From Gammaproteobacteria bacterium (lineage in GTDB: Bacteria; Pseudomonadota; Gammaproteobacteria; Steroidobacterales; Steroidobacteraceae), in NCBI GenBank assembly GCA_027452045.1, contig DAIDHH010000094.1, positions 1 to 32,299 on the forward strand: 32,299 bases of DNA, in the 5' to 3' direction. A program made the translations under genes and the position numbers. Position 1 is the stretch's first letter. Every line of letters starts with the position of its first letter. The notes beneath the pieces are model-generated. The model was not told where the DNA came from and did no database searches. It worked only from the letters and a program-made list of their open reading frames with translations. Shown in pieces: positions 1 to 8,276 of the stretch.

Positions 1-2
1 GC

Positions 3-479
3 GCCGCCGCGCAAGCGCCCGGGCCCGCCCGGGGCCCGGCGCCGTCCGCTGCCGCGCCGCGGCGCGCGCAGGTCGGGGGGGCGGTGCCGGTGCCGGCGGC
101 TTCGGGGGACTGGGGCGGCATTCTGGCGCAGCTCGACCTGCAGGGCATGGCTCGCCAACTCGCCAGCCATTGCGTGCTCATCGGGCGTGAGGGATCGGTT
201 GTGAAGCTCTCGATCGACCCGCGCAGCCGCTCGCTGCGCACCACCGCGCTCGAGGACAAACTCACGCAGGCGCTCTCGAAGCACTTCGGTCAGGCGATCC
301 GCCTGGAGTTCCTCACCGCCAGCGAGCCGGCGGAGACCCCGGCGCAGGCCCGCCAGCGTGCCTCCGAGGAGGAGGTGGAAGCGGCGCGGCGCGCCTTCGA
401 CTCCGACCCCGCGGTGCAGGGCTTTCGGGAGCGCTTCGGCGCCACGGCCGTTCCCGAGACGATCCAGCCGGTGAAATGA
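3..479 (+). CDS. dnaX: DNA polymerase III tau/gamma subunit, C-terminal part (5' end outside window)
   Basis: This is the 3' end of dnaX; the frame is open from base 3 with no start needed, so the gene is cut by the window edge. Tau organises the clamp loader and holds the polymerase alpha subunit and DnaB helicase at the replication fork. The visible part begins with an Ala/Pro/Arg-rich linker (about 30 residues), typical of the region before domain V. It continues with the alpha-binding domain: a W-x3-L-x-L pattern (GDWGGILAQLDLQGMARQLA), a beta-rich stretch and a helical tail ending AVPETIQPVK, which resembles the E. coli tau terminus ending ESIRPI. ATPase motifs and the enteric-type frameshift site would lie upstream and cannot be assessed. 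It is followed after 67 bp by ybaB and then recR, the conserved dnaX-ybaB-recR order. Confidence 0.9.
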   Translation, partial: AAAQAPGPARGPAPSAAAPRRAQVGGAVPVPAASGDWGGILAQLDLQGMARQLASHCVLIGREGSVVKLSIDPRSRSLRTTALEDKLTQALSKHFGQAIRLEFLTASEPAETPAQARQRASEEEVEAARRAFDSDPAVQGFRERFGATAVPETIQPVK

Positions 480-546
480 TCCGGCGCTCATGAGCGGGCG
501 GGCGGCCGCCCGGTGATTTCAGTCAATATCAGCGAGGAGCGAGCCC

Positions 547-870
547 ATGCGAGGCAACATCAATCAACTCATGAAGCAGGCTCAGGCCATGCAGGCCAAC
601 ATGCAGAAGATGCAGGAGCAGATCGCGAGTCTGGAGGTCATCGGCGAAGCGGGTGGCGGCATGGTCAAAGTGACCATGAGCGGCAGGCACGAGGTGCGGC
701 GAGTGCAGATCGAGCCCGCCGTGATCGGAGAGGATCGCGAGATGCTCGAGGACCTGATCGCCGCGGCGGCGAATGATGCGGTGCACAAGGTGGAGGCGAT
801 GGTGCAGGAGAAAATGTCCTCCATGACCGCGGGGCTGCAGTTGCCTCCGGGAATGAAGCTGCCGTTCTAG
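547..870 (+). CDS. ybaB: YbaB/EbfC family nucleoid-associated protein
   Basis: A 107-residue protein of the YbaB/EbfC family, small dimeric DNA-binding proteins that coat the nucleoid and are nearly always encoded between dnaX and recR. The N-terminus [20 protein letters not shown] is a Met/Gln-rich helix typical of the family. It is followed by the conserved segment with [22 protein letters not shown] and a C-terminal helix, then a short tail rich in Met, Pro and Leu. Length matches the usual 105-110 residues. A GAGGAG Shine-Dalgarno sits 8-9 nt before the ATG. The role in recombination or replication is suggested only by the neighbours; the biochemical function of the family is DNA binding. 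Confidence 0.93.
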   Translation: MRGNINQLMKQAQAMQANMQKMQEQIASLEVIGEAGGGMVKVTMSGRHEVRRVQIEPAVIGEDREMLEDLIAAAANDAVHKVEAMVQEKMSSMTAGLQLPPGMKLPF

Positions 871-941
871 TATGACGCTCGTGATCGGACATCCTGACGC
901 GCCCCGCGCGGCGGCTTGCACAAGGCGTGAGTTTTGCGCAC

Positions 942-966
942 CGCCCGCCGCCTGCGGCGGCGGGCG
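942..966. repeat. Perfect inverted repeat (11-bp stem) upstream of recR
   Basis: CGCCCGCCGCC and GGCGGCGGGCG are exact reverse complements separated by the three bases TGC. The hairpin ends 24 nt before the recR ATG at 991 and is not followed by a T-run, so it is not a standard intrinsic terminator. It could slow or partly terminate transcription between ybaB and recR, or shape recR translation, which lacks an obvious Shine-Dalgarno. Function is inferred only from position. Confidence 0.5.
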
Positions 967-990
967 CGTCCTCGTACCCGCATCCGCTCG

Positions 991-1587
991 ATGAAGCACT
1001 CCCCGCGCCTGACGCAGCTGATCGATGCGCTGCGAGCGCTTCCGGGCATTGGTCCGAAGAGCGCCCAGCGCATGGCGTTTCACTTGCTGCAGGACGGGCG
1101 CCCCGCAGCGCACGCCCTCTCCCGGGCGCTCGATGCGGCGCTCGCCTCGGTCAAGCGGTGCCGGCGCTGTCGCATGCTCACCGAGGAGGAGCTGTGCTCG
1201 ATCTGCGCATCGCAGCAGCGCGAGTCGGCGCTGCTCTGTGCGGTCGAGTCGCCCGCGGACGTCGTGGCCATCGAACAGTCGGGCAGCTACCGGGGACGGT
1301 ATTTCGTGCTCATGGGCCATCTCTCGCCACTCGATGGCGTCGGCCCCGAGCAGCTCGGCGTGCGCGAGCTCGAGGCGATTCTCGATGAGGGTGGCGTGCG
1401 CGAGCTGATTCTCGCCACGAATCCCACGGTCGAGGGGGAGGCGACGGCGCACTTTCTCGCCGACCTTGCGGTTCGGCGCGGTCTCATGGCAAGCCGGATT
1501 GCGCACGGAGTGCCGATCGGGGGTGAAATCGAATATGTCGACGGTGGCACCCTGGCCCGCGCGCTCGCGGGCCGGCAGACGGTCTGA
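991..1587 (+). CDS. recR: Recombination mediator protein RecR
   Basis: RecR works with RecF and RecO to load RecA onto SSB-coated gaps during daughter-strand gap repair. The 198-residue product has the helix-hairpin-helix segment [17 protein letters not shown] near residues 17-33. A four-cysteine zinc site follows at C57, C60, C69 and C72, and then a Toprim domain (about residues 78-175). The C-terminal [21 protein letters not shown] motif is diagnostic. The frame extends upstream to 934, but the ATG at 991 ([19 protein letters not shown]) gives the standard family length and the expected N-terminus. No strong Shine-Dalgarno is visible. The gene ends 6 bp before the convergent rsgA stop. Confidence 0.95.
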   Translation: MKHSPRLTQLIDALRALPGIGPKSAQRMAFHLLQDGRPAAHALSRALDAALASVKRCRRCRMLTEEELCSICASQQRESALLCAVESPADVVAIEQSGSYRGRYFVLMGHLSPLDGVGPEQLGVRELEAILDEGGVRELILATNPTVEGEATAHFLADLAVRRGLMASRIAHGVPIGGEIEYVDGGTLARALAGRQTV

Positions 1588-1593
1588 GCGCCA

Positions 1594-2511
1594 CTATCGG
1601 CGCGCCTTCGGTCCCTGCGCTTCCTTAAGCGTCTCGCGCAGCCGGCGCAGCCGCCGGTAGCTCTCGTAGCGCCGGGGATGGATCGAGCCCGTGTCGAGGC
1701 CTGCGCGCACGGCGCAGTCCGGTTCCCGAAAATGCCGGCAGTCGAGGAAGCGACAACCGCTCGCGAGGCGCGCCACCTCGAGGAAGCCGAGATGGCGCGG
1801 GTCGAGCCGCTCGATGGCGGGCGCGAAGTCCCGCACTCCGGGCGAATCGACCAGCTGCCCTCCGGAGGGCATCTCGAAGAGGCGCGAGGCGGTGGTGGTG
1901 TGACGGCCTTCCGCCTCGCGCATCAGGCCGCCGATTGCAATGTCGGCGCCGGGAACCAGATGGCGCGCGAGCGATGATTTGCCGACCCCCGATTGTCCGA
2001 CGAGAGCCGTGACATCGAGCGCGCAGGCGTTGCGCAGCGCCTCCATTCCCTCGCCGGTCGTTGCCGATACGGCGAGCCACGCGTAGCCGGCTGCCGCGTA
2101 CGCCTGCAGCTGCTCGTCGAGGGCAGCGTCGACGCCGAGATCGGCCTTGTTGAGCACGATGGAGGCGGCGATGCCGGCCGATTCGGCGGCGGCGAGGTAG
2201 CGGTCGGCGATGAAGAGGTCGGGCTGCGGGAGCGGGGCGATGACGACCAACAGGCGGCTGAGGTTGGCCAGCACCGGCTCCGAGCCGCCGCGCACGTTGG
2301 ATCGGTAAAGCACGGTGCGTCTCGGCAACACCTCGAGCACGTGGACTTCGTCATGATGCCGGTCACGGCGGCAAAGCGCCTCATCGCCGCAGACGATGGC
2401 GAGTCCGCGTCCGAAAGGGCGCGCCTTGAGCTCCTGCCCATGCGCATCGCGCACCAGGAGGTGGCGGCCGTACGCGGCGATCACTCGGGCAGGGAAGGTT
2501 GCTACACTCAT
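1594..2511 (-). CDS. rsgA: Ribosome small-subunit-dependent GTPase A
   Basis: RsgA is a circularly permuted GTPase that checks late maturation of the 30S ribosomal subunit. Its GTPase activity is stimulated by 30S binding. The 305-residue protein has an N-terminal OB-fold (about residues 1-85). The permuted G motifs follow: NKAD at 121-124 (G4), GQSGVGKS at 172-179 (G1), a Thr-rich switch GRHTTTASR at 202-210 and DSPG at 222-225 (G3). The C-terminal zinc knuckle uses C253, C258, H260 and C266. The frame runs up to 2559, but the ATG at 2511 ([10 protein letters not shown]) gives the normal length and lies just downstream of a good promoter. There is almost no room for a leader or Shine-Dalgarno. 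It is convergent with recR and divergent from orn. Confidence 0.95.
   Translation of the reverse strand: MSVATFPARVIAAYGRHLLVRDAHGQELKARPFGRGLAIVCGDEALCRRDRHHDEVHVLEVLPRRTVLYRSNVRGGSEPVLANLSRLLVVIAPLPQPDLFIADRYLAAAESAGIAASIVLNKADLGVDAALDEQLQAYAAAGYAWLAVSATTGEGMEALRNACALDVTALVGQSGVGKSSLARHLVPGADIAIGGLMREAEGRHTTTASRLFEMPSGGQLVDSPGVRDFAPAIERLDPRHLGFLEVARLASGCRFLDCRHFREPDCAVRAGLDTGSIHPRRYESYRRLRRLRETLKEAQGPKARR
2503..2508 (+). promoter_or_regulatory. Extended -10 promoter candidate for orn
   Basis: TACACT preceded by TGC forms an extended -10 element (TGCTACACT) on the + strand. The expected transcript start near 2515 would give a leader of about 56 nt with a GGAG Shine-Dalgarno (2562-2565) before the orn ATG at 2571. 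No convincing -35 box is seen, as is common for extended -10 promoters. The hexamer lies inside the first bases of the divergent rsgA gene region. Confidence 0.4.
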
Positions 2512-2520
2512 GGGCCAGCG

Positions 2521-2550
2521 ATTATTGCCGATTGGGGCCAAGGCGCCCAA
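2521..2550 (-). promoter_or_regulatory. Sigma-70-like promoter candidate for rsgA (near-leaderless)
   Basis: On the minus strand TTGGGC (2550-2545) and AATAAT (2526-2521, five of six consensus bases) are separated by 18 bp. The expected start of transcription is near 2514, only about 3 nt before the rsgA ATG at 2511. The bases between are CGCTGGCCC with no Shine-Dalgarno. Confidence 0.45.
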
Positions 2551-2570
2551 TCGGCCCACACGGAGCGAGC

Positions 2571-3125
2571 ATGCCGAGCGCCGAGCACCTGATCTGGATC
2601 GACCTCGAGATGACGGGCCTGAAGCCCGACACCGACGTGATCATCGAAATCGCCACCATCGTCACTGACAAGGAGCTCAACGTCATCGCCGAGGGACCGG
2701 TCATGGCCATCCACCAGAGCGAGACGGCGCTCGCCGCCATGGACGAGTGGAACCAGAAGCAGCACGGCGGCTCGGGGCTGCTCGCCCGGGTGCGGGCAAG
2801 CACCATCGAGACGGCGGCGGCGGAGGCGCGCACGCTCGAATTCCTCGCGCCGCTGGTGGATCCGGGTGCATCCCCCATGTGCGGCAACAGCATATGCCAG
2901 GACCGGCGGTTCCTCGCCCGGCAGATGCCGCGCCTGGAGCACTTCTTTCATTATCGCAATCTCGATGTGAGCACGCTGAAGGAGCTGGCGCGCCGCTGGG
3001 CACCGGGGATATCCGAGGGCTTCAAGAAGGACGACGCGCACCTCGCGCTTTCCGATATCCGCGAGTCGATCCGGGAGCTCCGGTACTACCGCGAGAAGCT
3101 GTTCATGCCCGCATACCGGGGCTAG
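2571..3125 (+). CDS. orn: Oligoribonuclease (3'-5' exoribonuclease, DEDDh)
   Basis: Orn degrades the shortest RNA fragments, chiefly dinucleotides, to mononucleotides, including pGpG from cyclic-di-GMP breakdown. It is essential in many gammaproteobacteria. The 184-residue product carries the DEDDh catalytic residues: D and E in WIDLEMTG near residues 10-17, D in [11 protein letters not shown], and the H...D pair in [17 protein letters not shown] near the C-terminus. The motif [20 protein letters not shown] is also typical. The frame is open upstream to 2499, but the ATG at 2571 has a GGAG Shine-Dalgarno 5 nt before it and gives the usual length. It diverges from rsgA and converges on ppsA. 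Confidence 0.96.
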   Translation: MPSAEHLIWIDLEMTGLKPDTDVIIEIATIVTDKELNVIAEGPVMAIHQSETALAAMDEWNQKQHGGSGLLARVRASTIETAAAEARTLEFLAPLVDPGASPMCGNSICQDRRFLARQMPRLEHFFHYRNLDVSTLKELARRWAPGISEGFKKDDAHLALSDIRESIRELRYYREKLFMPAYRG

Positions 3126-3194
3126 GCACATCGGCTCACCCGCCGCGGGCCGGTGCCGGTGGGGCGCGAGCGAGAGACCTGCGAGGCCGGGGGC

Positions 3195-5558
3195 TCAGGC
3201 GCGCGACTCTCCCGCCAGGAACAGCCAGGTGTCCACGACCGTGTCCGGGTTGAGCGAGAGGCTCTCGATGCCCTGCTCGAGCAGCCAGCGCGCGAAGTCC
3301 GGATGGTCCGAGGGCCCCTGCCCGCAGATGCCGATGTACTTGCCCTGCGCCCTGCAGGCTGCGATCGCCATGCCGATCAGGCGCCGGACCGCCTCGTCGC
3401 GCTCGTCGAATTGCCGGGCGACGATGGCCGAGTCGCGATCGAGGCCGAGCGTGAGCTGCGTCAGATCGTTCGAGCCGATCGACATGCCGTCGAAATGCTC
3501 GAGGTACTGTTCGGCGAGCAGCGCGTTGGTCGGCAGCTCGCACATCATGATGATCTTCAGGTCGTGCTCGCCGCGTCTCAGGCCGTTCGCGGCAAGGAGC
3601 CCCGTCACCTCGCGCGCTTCCTTCACGCTGCGCACGAAAGGCACCATGACCTGGATGTTGGTGAGTCCCATCTGCTCGCGCACGCGCTTGACGGCGCGGC
3701 ACTCGAGCTCGAAGCAGGGCCTGAAGCTCTCGTCGACGTAGCGCGAGGCGCCCCGGAAGCCGAGCATGGGATTCTCCTCATGCGGCTCGTAGCGGCTGCC
3801 CCCGATGAGGTTGGCATACTCGTTCGACTTGAAGTCCGAGAGGCGCACGATCACCGGTTCCGGCGCGAAGGCGGCCGCGATCTGGGCGATACCCTCCGAG
3901 AGCTTCTCGACATAGAAGCCGACGGGGTCCGCGTAGCCGGCCATCTGCAGACGGATCTGCTCCTTGAGAGCCTCATCCAGGCGGTCGTACTCGAGCAGGG
4001 CGCGCGGATGCACGCCGATCATGCGGTTGATGATGAACTCGAGCCGCGCGAGTCCCACACCGCGGTTGGGAATGCCCGCGAAGTCGAACGCACGGTCCGG
4101 ATTGCCGACATTCATCATGATTTTCACGGGAATCGCCGGCAACGAGTCGAGCTCGACCTGGCGGTGCTCGAACTCGAGCAGTCCCTCGTACACATAGCCC
4201 GTGTCGCCTTCGGCGCACGAGACGGTCACCGGCTGGCCTTCATGGATGCGCCGTGTGGCGTCGGTGCAGCCGACTACCGCCGGGATGCCGAGCTCGCGCG
4301 CGATGATGGCCGCATGGCAGGTGCGGCCGCCGCGGTTGGTCACGATGGCCGATGCGCGCTTCATGACCGGTTCCCAGTCGGGGTCGGTCATGTCTGCCAC
4401 GAGCACATCGCCCGCCTGAACCCGGGCCATCTCCTCCACGTCGCGGATGATGCGCGCCGGGCCCGACCCGATGCGCTGGCCGATGCTGCGGCCGGTGGCG
4501 AGCACGCTGCCGCGTGCCTTGAGCGAGTAACGCTGCACCGTGCGTCCGACGCGGCTCTGCACGGTCTCCGGCCGGGCCTGCAGGATGAAAAGCTGGCCGC
4601 TTTCCCCGTCCTTGCCCCATTCGATGTCCATCGGCTTGCCGTAGTGCTTCTCGATGATGAGCGCCTGCTGCGCCAGCGCGGTGAGGTCGGCGTCCGTGAG
4701 GCAAAAGCGCATGCGCTCGCTCTCGGGCACTTCCACGGTGCGCACCCGCTCGCCGGACTCCGGTGGCGCATACACCATTTTGATCGCCTTGGCCCCGAGG
4801 TTGCGGCGCAGTACGGCGGGTCTTCCCGCGCGCAGGGCCGGCTTGTAGAGGTAGAACTCATCGGGATTGACCGCGCCCTGCACGACCGTCTCGCCGAGGC
4901 CGTAGGAGGCGGTAATGAACACCACCTCCCGGAAGCCGGAGTCGGTGTCGAGGGTGAACATCACACCGCTCGCGCCAAGGTCGCTGCGCACCATGTGCTG
5001 CACGCCCGCCGAGAGCGCCACCGCGTCGTGATCGAATCCCTGGTGGACGCGATACGCGATGGCGCGGTCGTTGAACAGCGACGCGAACACTTCGTGCATC
5101 GTCGCGAGCACCTGGGCCTCTCCGCGGACATTGAGAAATGTCTCCTGCTGGCCGGCGAAAGAGGCCTCGGGTAGATCCTCGGCAGTGGCCGACGAGCGCA
5201 CCGCGACGGCGATCTCGGCGCCCCTGCTCATGCGCGCGAGCTCATCCTTCACCGCCTGTTGGAGCTTCGGCGGGAAGGGTGTCGAGAGAATCCACTGCCG
5301 GATGCGTGCACCCGAGGCGGCGAGGCGCGCCACGTCGTTCACATCGAGCGAGGCGAGCTCGGCGCGGATGCGCACATCGAGCCCGTCCTGCCCGAGGAAG
5401 TCCCGAAACGCATGCGCGGTCGTCGCGAATCCACCGGGTACGTGCACGCCGAGTCTCGCCAGTGAGCCGATCATCTCGCCCAGGGAGGCGTTCTTGCCGC
5501 CCACGGTCTCGATGTCGCGTATTCCTAACCGCTCGAAGGGAATGACGTATGCGTCCAC
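3195..5558 (-). CDS. ppsA: Phosphoenolpyruvate synthase
   Basis: PpsA converts pyruvate, ATP and water into phosphoenolpyruvate, AMP and phosphate, the entry step of gluconeogenesis from three-carbon compounds. The 787-residue protein (E. coli 792) has the ATP-grasp nucleotide-binding domain first ([14 protein letters not shown] near residue 20; [20 protein letters not shown]). The swivelling phosphohistidine domain follows, with [19 protein letters not shown] centred on His415. The C-terminal PEP-utilising barrel contains [29 protein letters not shown] and [13 protein letters not shown]. Translation appears to start at GTG 5558 ([12 protein letters not shown]) with GGAGG about 11 nt upstream. 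The divergent neighbour ppsR encodes the bifunctional enzyme that inactivates and reactivates PpsA, so the pair forms a self-contained gluconeogenic switch. Confidence 0.97.
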   Translation of the reverse strand: MDAYVIPFERLGIRDIETVGGKNASLGEMIGSLARLGVHVPGGFATTAHAFRDFLGQDGLDVRIRAELASLDVNDVARLAASGARIRQWILSTPFPPKLQQAVKDELARMSRGAEIAVAVRSSATAEDLPEASFAGQQETFLNVRGEAQVLATMHEVFASLFNDRAIAYRVHQGFDHDAVALSAGVQHMVRSDLGASGVMFTLDTDSGFREVVFITASYGLGETVVQGAVNPDEFYLYKPALRAGRPAVLRRNLGAKAIKMVYAPPESGERVRTVEVPESERMRFCLTDADLTALAQQALIIEKHYGKPMDIEWGKDGESGQLFILQARPETVQSRVGRTVQRYSLKARGSVLATGRSIGQRIGSGPARIIRDVEEMARVQAGDVLVADMTDPDWEPVMKRASAIVTNRGGRTCHAAIIARELGIPAVVGCTDATRRIHEGQPVTVSCAEGDTGYVYEGLLEFEHRQVELDSLPAIPVKIMMNVGNPDRAFDFAGIPNRGVGLARLEFIINRMIGVHPRALLEYDRLDEALKEQIRLQMAGYADPVGFYVEKLSEGIAQIAAAFAPEPVIVRLSDFKSNEYANLIGGSRYEPHEENPMLGFRGASRYVDESFRPCFELECRAVKRVREQMGLTNIQVMVPFVRSVKEAREVTGLLAANGLRRGEHDLKIIMMCELPTNALLAEQYLEHFDGMSIGSNDLTQLTLGLDRDSAIVARQFDERDEAVRRLIGMAIAACRAQGKYIGICGQGPSDHPDFARWLLEQGIESLSLNPDTVVDTWLFLAGESRA

Positions 5559-5769
5559 GGTGAAGGGAACCTCCGGTTGCCCCCACGCGCCCGCGATGGA
5601 GGCTGATTTCGCCTAAGGCCAGGCGCACCGGTCGAAGTGTACTCGATGTGCGCGAGGGAGGAGCAGAGTGCGTGCGCGGGGCGTGTCGGAGCCTGCCCGC
5701 CTTGCGCTTGCTCCGCGCCGCAAGCGGTGGAACACTCGAGCCCAGGAATTCGCAACCGAGCCCCGCGCA

Positions 5770-6591
5770 GTGAGCCGACGAACCGTGTTCTTCGTTTCGG
5801 ACCAGACGGGCGTGACCGCGGAAACGCTGGGTCACAGCCTGATGACCCAGTTCGAGGGTCTGGAGTACCGGTCGGTCACTCTGCCATTTGTGTCGAGCCT
5901 TGACAAGGCGGAGGAAGCGGCACGACGGATCGACCGGGCGGCCCTCGAGGACGGACTGCGCCCGATCGTTTTCAGCACGATGGTGCAGGATGAGCTGCGG
6001 GACGTGGTGCGGCGCTCGAACGGACTGTGCCTGGATTTCTTCGCCGCCTTCGTCGGCCCCCTGGAGCAGGAGCTCAACACGCGCTCCACCCATCGTGCCG
6101 GGCGGGCGCACGGCATCGCGGACCTGGAGGCCTACACGGCGCGCATCAATGCCACCAACTTCGCGCTCGCCAACGACGATGGCACGGGTGGCGATTATGA
6201 GCGTGCCGATGTCATTCTGGTCGGGGTATCCCGCTCCGGCAAGACCCCGACCTGCCTGTACATGGCGTTGCAGTACGGGGTGTTTGCAGCCAACTACCCG
6301 CTCACCGAGGATGATCTGGAATCGAGCCGCCTGCCGCAACGCATCGAGCCCCATCGGGCCAAACTCTATGCGCTCACCATCAAGCCCGAGCGGCTGCAGC
6401 AGATTCGCAACGAGCGCCGGCCGCAGAGCCGCTATGCCTCCCCGCAGCAGGTGCGCTACGAGCTGCGCGCGGCCGAGGCGCTGTTCTCCCGGCACGCCAT
6501 TCCCTCGCTCGATACCACGGAGTGCTCCATCGAGGAGATCGCCAGCCGCATTCTCAACACCACGGGCATCGAGCGCCGGCTGCGTCCCTGA
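5770..6591 (+). CDS. ppsR: Phosphoenolpyruvate synthase regulatory protein (PSRP)
   Basis: A DUF299-family bifunctional kinase/pyrophosphorylase. The family inactivates PEP synthase by ADP-dependent phosphorylation of a threonine near the catalytic histidine and reactivates it by phosphate-dependent dephosphorylation. The 274-residue protein starts with VFFVSDQTGVTAETLGHSLM and has the P-loop-like GVSRSGKT at residues 152-159. Other family segments are YGVFAANYPLTEDDL and RYASPQQVRYELRAAEALF. The start is taken as GTG 5770 because it gives the family length (E. coli 277); the frame remains open to 5668 and no strong Shine-Dalgarno decides it. Divergence from ppsA strongly supports PEP synthase rather than pyruvate phosphate dikinase as the target. 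Confidence 0.93.
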   Translation: MSRRTVFFVSDQTGVTAETLGHSLMTQFEGLEYRSVTLPFVSSLDKAEEAARRIDRAALEDGLRPIVFSTMVQDELRDVVRRSNGLCLDFFAAFVGPLEQELNTRSTHRAGRAHGIADLEAYTARINATNFALANDDGTGGDYERADVILVGVSRSGKTPTCLYMALQYGVFAANYPLTEDDLESSRLPQRIEPHRAKLYALTIKPERLQQIRNERRPQSRYASPQQVRYELRAAEALFSRHAIPSLDTTECSIEEIASRILNTTGIERRLRP

Positions 6592-6600
6592 TGAGCGAAT

Positions 6601-6636
6601 GTGCCGCGCCTTGCACGAAATTTGCACGCGCGGCAC
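6601..6636. terminator. Inverted repeat after ppsR (9-bp stem)
   Basis: GTGCCGCGC (6601-6609) and GCGCGGCAC (6628-6636) are perfect reverse complements around an 18-base loop. It lies 9 bp after the ppsR stop and could end that transcript, but no T-run follows, so a regulatory palindrome is also possible. The loop contains two TTGCAC hexamers (6611-6616, 6622-6627), and a third copy is the -35 box of the next gene. Confidence 0.4.
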
Positions 6637-6650
6637 TGTGTCCTGGCTGC

Positions 6651-6678
6651 TTGCACTGTCATCCCTCTCGGTTATAGT
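6651..6678 (+). promoter_or_regulatory. Sigma-70-like promoter for the DUF1249 gene
   Basis: TTGCAC (6651-6656) and TATAGT (6673-6678) are separated by 16 bp, each close to consensus. Transcription would be expected to begin at about 6685, next to the ATG at 6686. The mRNA would then be leaderless if that ATG is used. Confidence 0.55.
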
Positions 6679-6685
6679 CGTAGCG

Positions 6686-7141
6686 ATGCTCGGCGATGCA
6701 CTGACACGGGTTTCCTGGCGGGCGCGACCCCGCAGTTTCGTGGCGCTCATGGGGCTCTACGAGAGCAATTTCATCCGCCTGGGTTGGCTCAGCGGGGACC
6801 TTGCGCGCCTTGCGGGCACGCACCGCTCGCGGATCGACGGCGATTGTGATCTGCTGCTCACCGTGACGGATCGGTCGCCCTATACGACCATGGCGCGGCT
6901 CACCTACCTCATTCCCGAGGGGCAGGATCTCGTGCGGTGCCCGGACATGCGCCTGCGGATCTATCACGACGTCCGCCTGGTGGAGGCCGACGATTGGGCC
7001 GGCGAGGGCCCATCCGCCTGCAGATCGCCGGCGCGTATCGCGGAGCGTGAACTGGATCAGCGATGGACTCGCAATATGATGCTAAACAAATGGTTGGAGT
7101 ACTGCGCGGAGCGGGGGCACCGCTTCGTGGCGACCGCCTGA
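6686..7141 (+). CDS. DUF1249 (YqiB-like) protein of unknown function
   Basis: A 151-residue protein that resembles E. coli YqiB across its length. It shares the opening LMGLYESNFIRLGWL (YqiB: MMRLCEMNFSQLRRL), then SPYTTMARLTYLIPE, then PDMRLRIYHDVRLVEADDW and the closing NKWLEYCAERGH. The family has no established biochemical function; in enterics yqiB sits near cpdA and parE. No signal peptide or membrane segment is present, so a cytoplasmic location is likely. The ATG at 6686 lies 8 nt after a TATAGT -10 hexamer, implying a leaderless transcript. A GTG at 6740 or ATG at 6749 would give shorter products starting directly at the conserved block. The preceding ppsR is not an obvious functional partner. 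Confidence 0.8.
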   Translation: MLGDALTRVSWRARPRSFVALMGLYESNFIRLGWLSGDLARLAGTHRSRIDGDCDLLLTVTDRSPYTTMARLTYLIPEGQDLVRCPDMRLRIYHDVRLVEADDWAGEGPSACRSPARIAERELDQRWTRNMMLNKWLEYCAERGHRFVATA

Positions 7142-7171
7142 TGTGGTGAGGGCGGCGCGTGTCGCACCCTC

Positions 7172-8224
7172 ATGAAGGCATATCGACAGCTCGGATTTCT
7201 CAAGCTCGCCCTCGCAGGCGAGTCCCAGCCCGAAGATCATCGGGTCCTTGCGCTATTCCGCAATCGCGCGGAGCTCAAGAAGGCCTACGGTGACCTGCGC
7301 GCCGAAGTCGCCCTGCTGAAGGATCGCATCAAGCAGCAGGAGGGCGTGACCCGACGGGTGCAGGAGACCCTCTCGGCGCTCGAGATGCGCCTCGGCTCGA
7401 GCGAGAGCGCCTATCCGGCACTGGTGTTCTTCCAGTTGCGGAGGCTGTGGCAATCGGGCCATGAGCTCCTCGAGCGCTTCTGCGCCGAGCTCACCGCCCA
7501 GTGCGAGGAGCGCGAGCGCCGCCTGCACCTGGCTGAGCACAATCGCCGGCAGTTCGCCCGGCGGCAGTCGGCCGAGCAGCAATTGCGCCTGGCGCAGCAG
7601 CTCGCGACGCACGAGCGCGATCGATTGCTCGAGCTCGAGCGGCGCCACGGAGCGCTGCGCCGCTTCTGGCATTTCTTCAAGCGTCGCGCGCTCGAGCAGG
7701 CGATCGCGCATGCGCGCGCCGGTTCGAGCGCCGCAGAAATCTCGCTCGCCGCCGCCCGGCAGGTGATGGAGGATCTCGCTGCGGTGCCGGTCCCCGATTT
7801 TCCGGGGCTGTCCCTCGAAGGGCGTCGCGCCATCAACCTCGCCGTCATCGCCTATGCGGAGGTGCTGTGCCTGAAGCTCACGCCGATGCCGCTTCTCGTC
7901 ATGCGTGCGAGAGAGGCGACCTGGCACCGGGAGGTGATCGATGTGTACGGCTCACGGGAGGAGTGCGAGGTGCTGATGGGCCAGATCGAGCGCGCGGGGG
8001 CGCTCCTGAACTCCCATGCGAGCCTGAGCCACGACATCAGGGTGCGCACCGAGCGGCTTCGGCCGCTCACCCGGTATCGCGATCCCGAGAAGGATGCGAT
8101 CCCGATGGCCGAGTTCCTCGCCTCCGACACGGATGCCGCGGTCACCGGAGCCGGGCCCATGGCGGGCGTGCCCAATGTGCTCGCCGAGAACACCTGGGAC
8201 ATCCACGGGATACTGTTGACCTAG
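7172..8224 (+). CDS. Uncharacterised coiled-coil protein
   Basis: I do not recognise this 350-residue protein. Residues from about 30 to 165 are rich in Glu, Arg, Leu, Ala and Gln with heptad-like spacing (AELKKAYGDLRAEVALLKDRIKQ; later long Glu/Arg/Gln helices), so a long coiled coil is likely. A more globular part follows from about residue 195 (PDFPGLSLEGRRAINLAVIA, with AYAEVLCLKLTPMPLLVMRARE next). It ends with a polar tail containing HDIRVRTERLRPLTRYRDP and DTDAAVTGAGPMAGVPNVLAEN. There is no signal peptide or clear membrane helix. The central RRFWHFFKRRALEQA patch is basic-aromatic and might touch membrane or nucleic acid (inference). It starts 30 bp after the DUF1249 stop, so the two genes may be cotranscribed. 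No good Shine-Dalgarno precedes the ATG. Confidence 0.75.
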   Translation: MKAYRQLGFLKLALAGESQPEDHRVLALFRNRAELKKAYGDLRAEVALLKDRIKQQEGVTRRVQETLSALEMRLGSSESAYPALVFFQLRRLWQSGHELLERFCAELTAQCEERERRLHLAEHNRRQFARRQSAEQQLRLAQQLATHERDRLLELERRHGALRRFWHFFKRRALEQAIAHARAGSSAAEISLAAARQVMEDLAAVPVPDFPGLSLEGRRAINLAVIAYAEVLCLKLTPMPLLVMRAREATWHREVIDVYGSREECEVLMGQIERAGALLNSHASLSHDIRVRTERLRPLTRYRDPEKDAIPMAEFLASDTDAAVTGAGPMAGVPNVLAENTWDIHGILLT

Positions 8225-8236
8225 GCGGCGGGGCGG

Positions 8237-8270
8237 CCGGCAGGCCATGCGTGGCGCACGTGCCTGCCGG
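8237..8270. terminator. Terminator-like hairpin between convergent genes
   Basis: CCGGCAGGC (8237-8245) pairs exactly with GCCTGCCGG (8262-8270), and TGCG/CGCA can extend pairing inside the loop. On the + strand the stem is followed by GCTCTCTT, a weakly T-rich stretch. It lies between the stop of the coiled-coil gene and the stop of prc on the other strand, the right place for termination of the rightward transcript. Confidence 0.45.
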
Positions 8271-8276
8271 GCTCTC

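Noticed and set aside
529-1506. A 325-codon minus-strand frame opposite ybaB and recR
   Set aside because: Its translation is Arg/His/Leu-rich without motifs, and two certain genes lie on the other strand.
3153-5174. A 673-codon open frame on the + strand opposite ppsA
   Set aside because: The translation is an Ala/Arg/Glu/His-rich string without recognisable domains, and ppsA on the minus strand is complete with its catalytic histidine.
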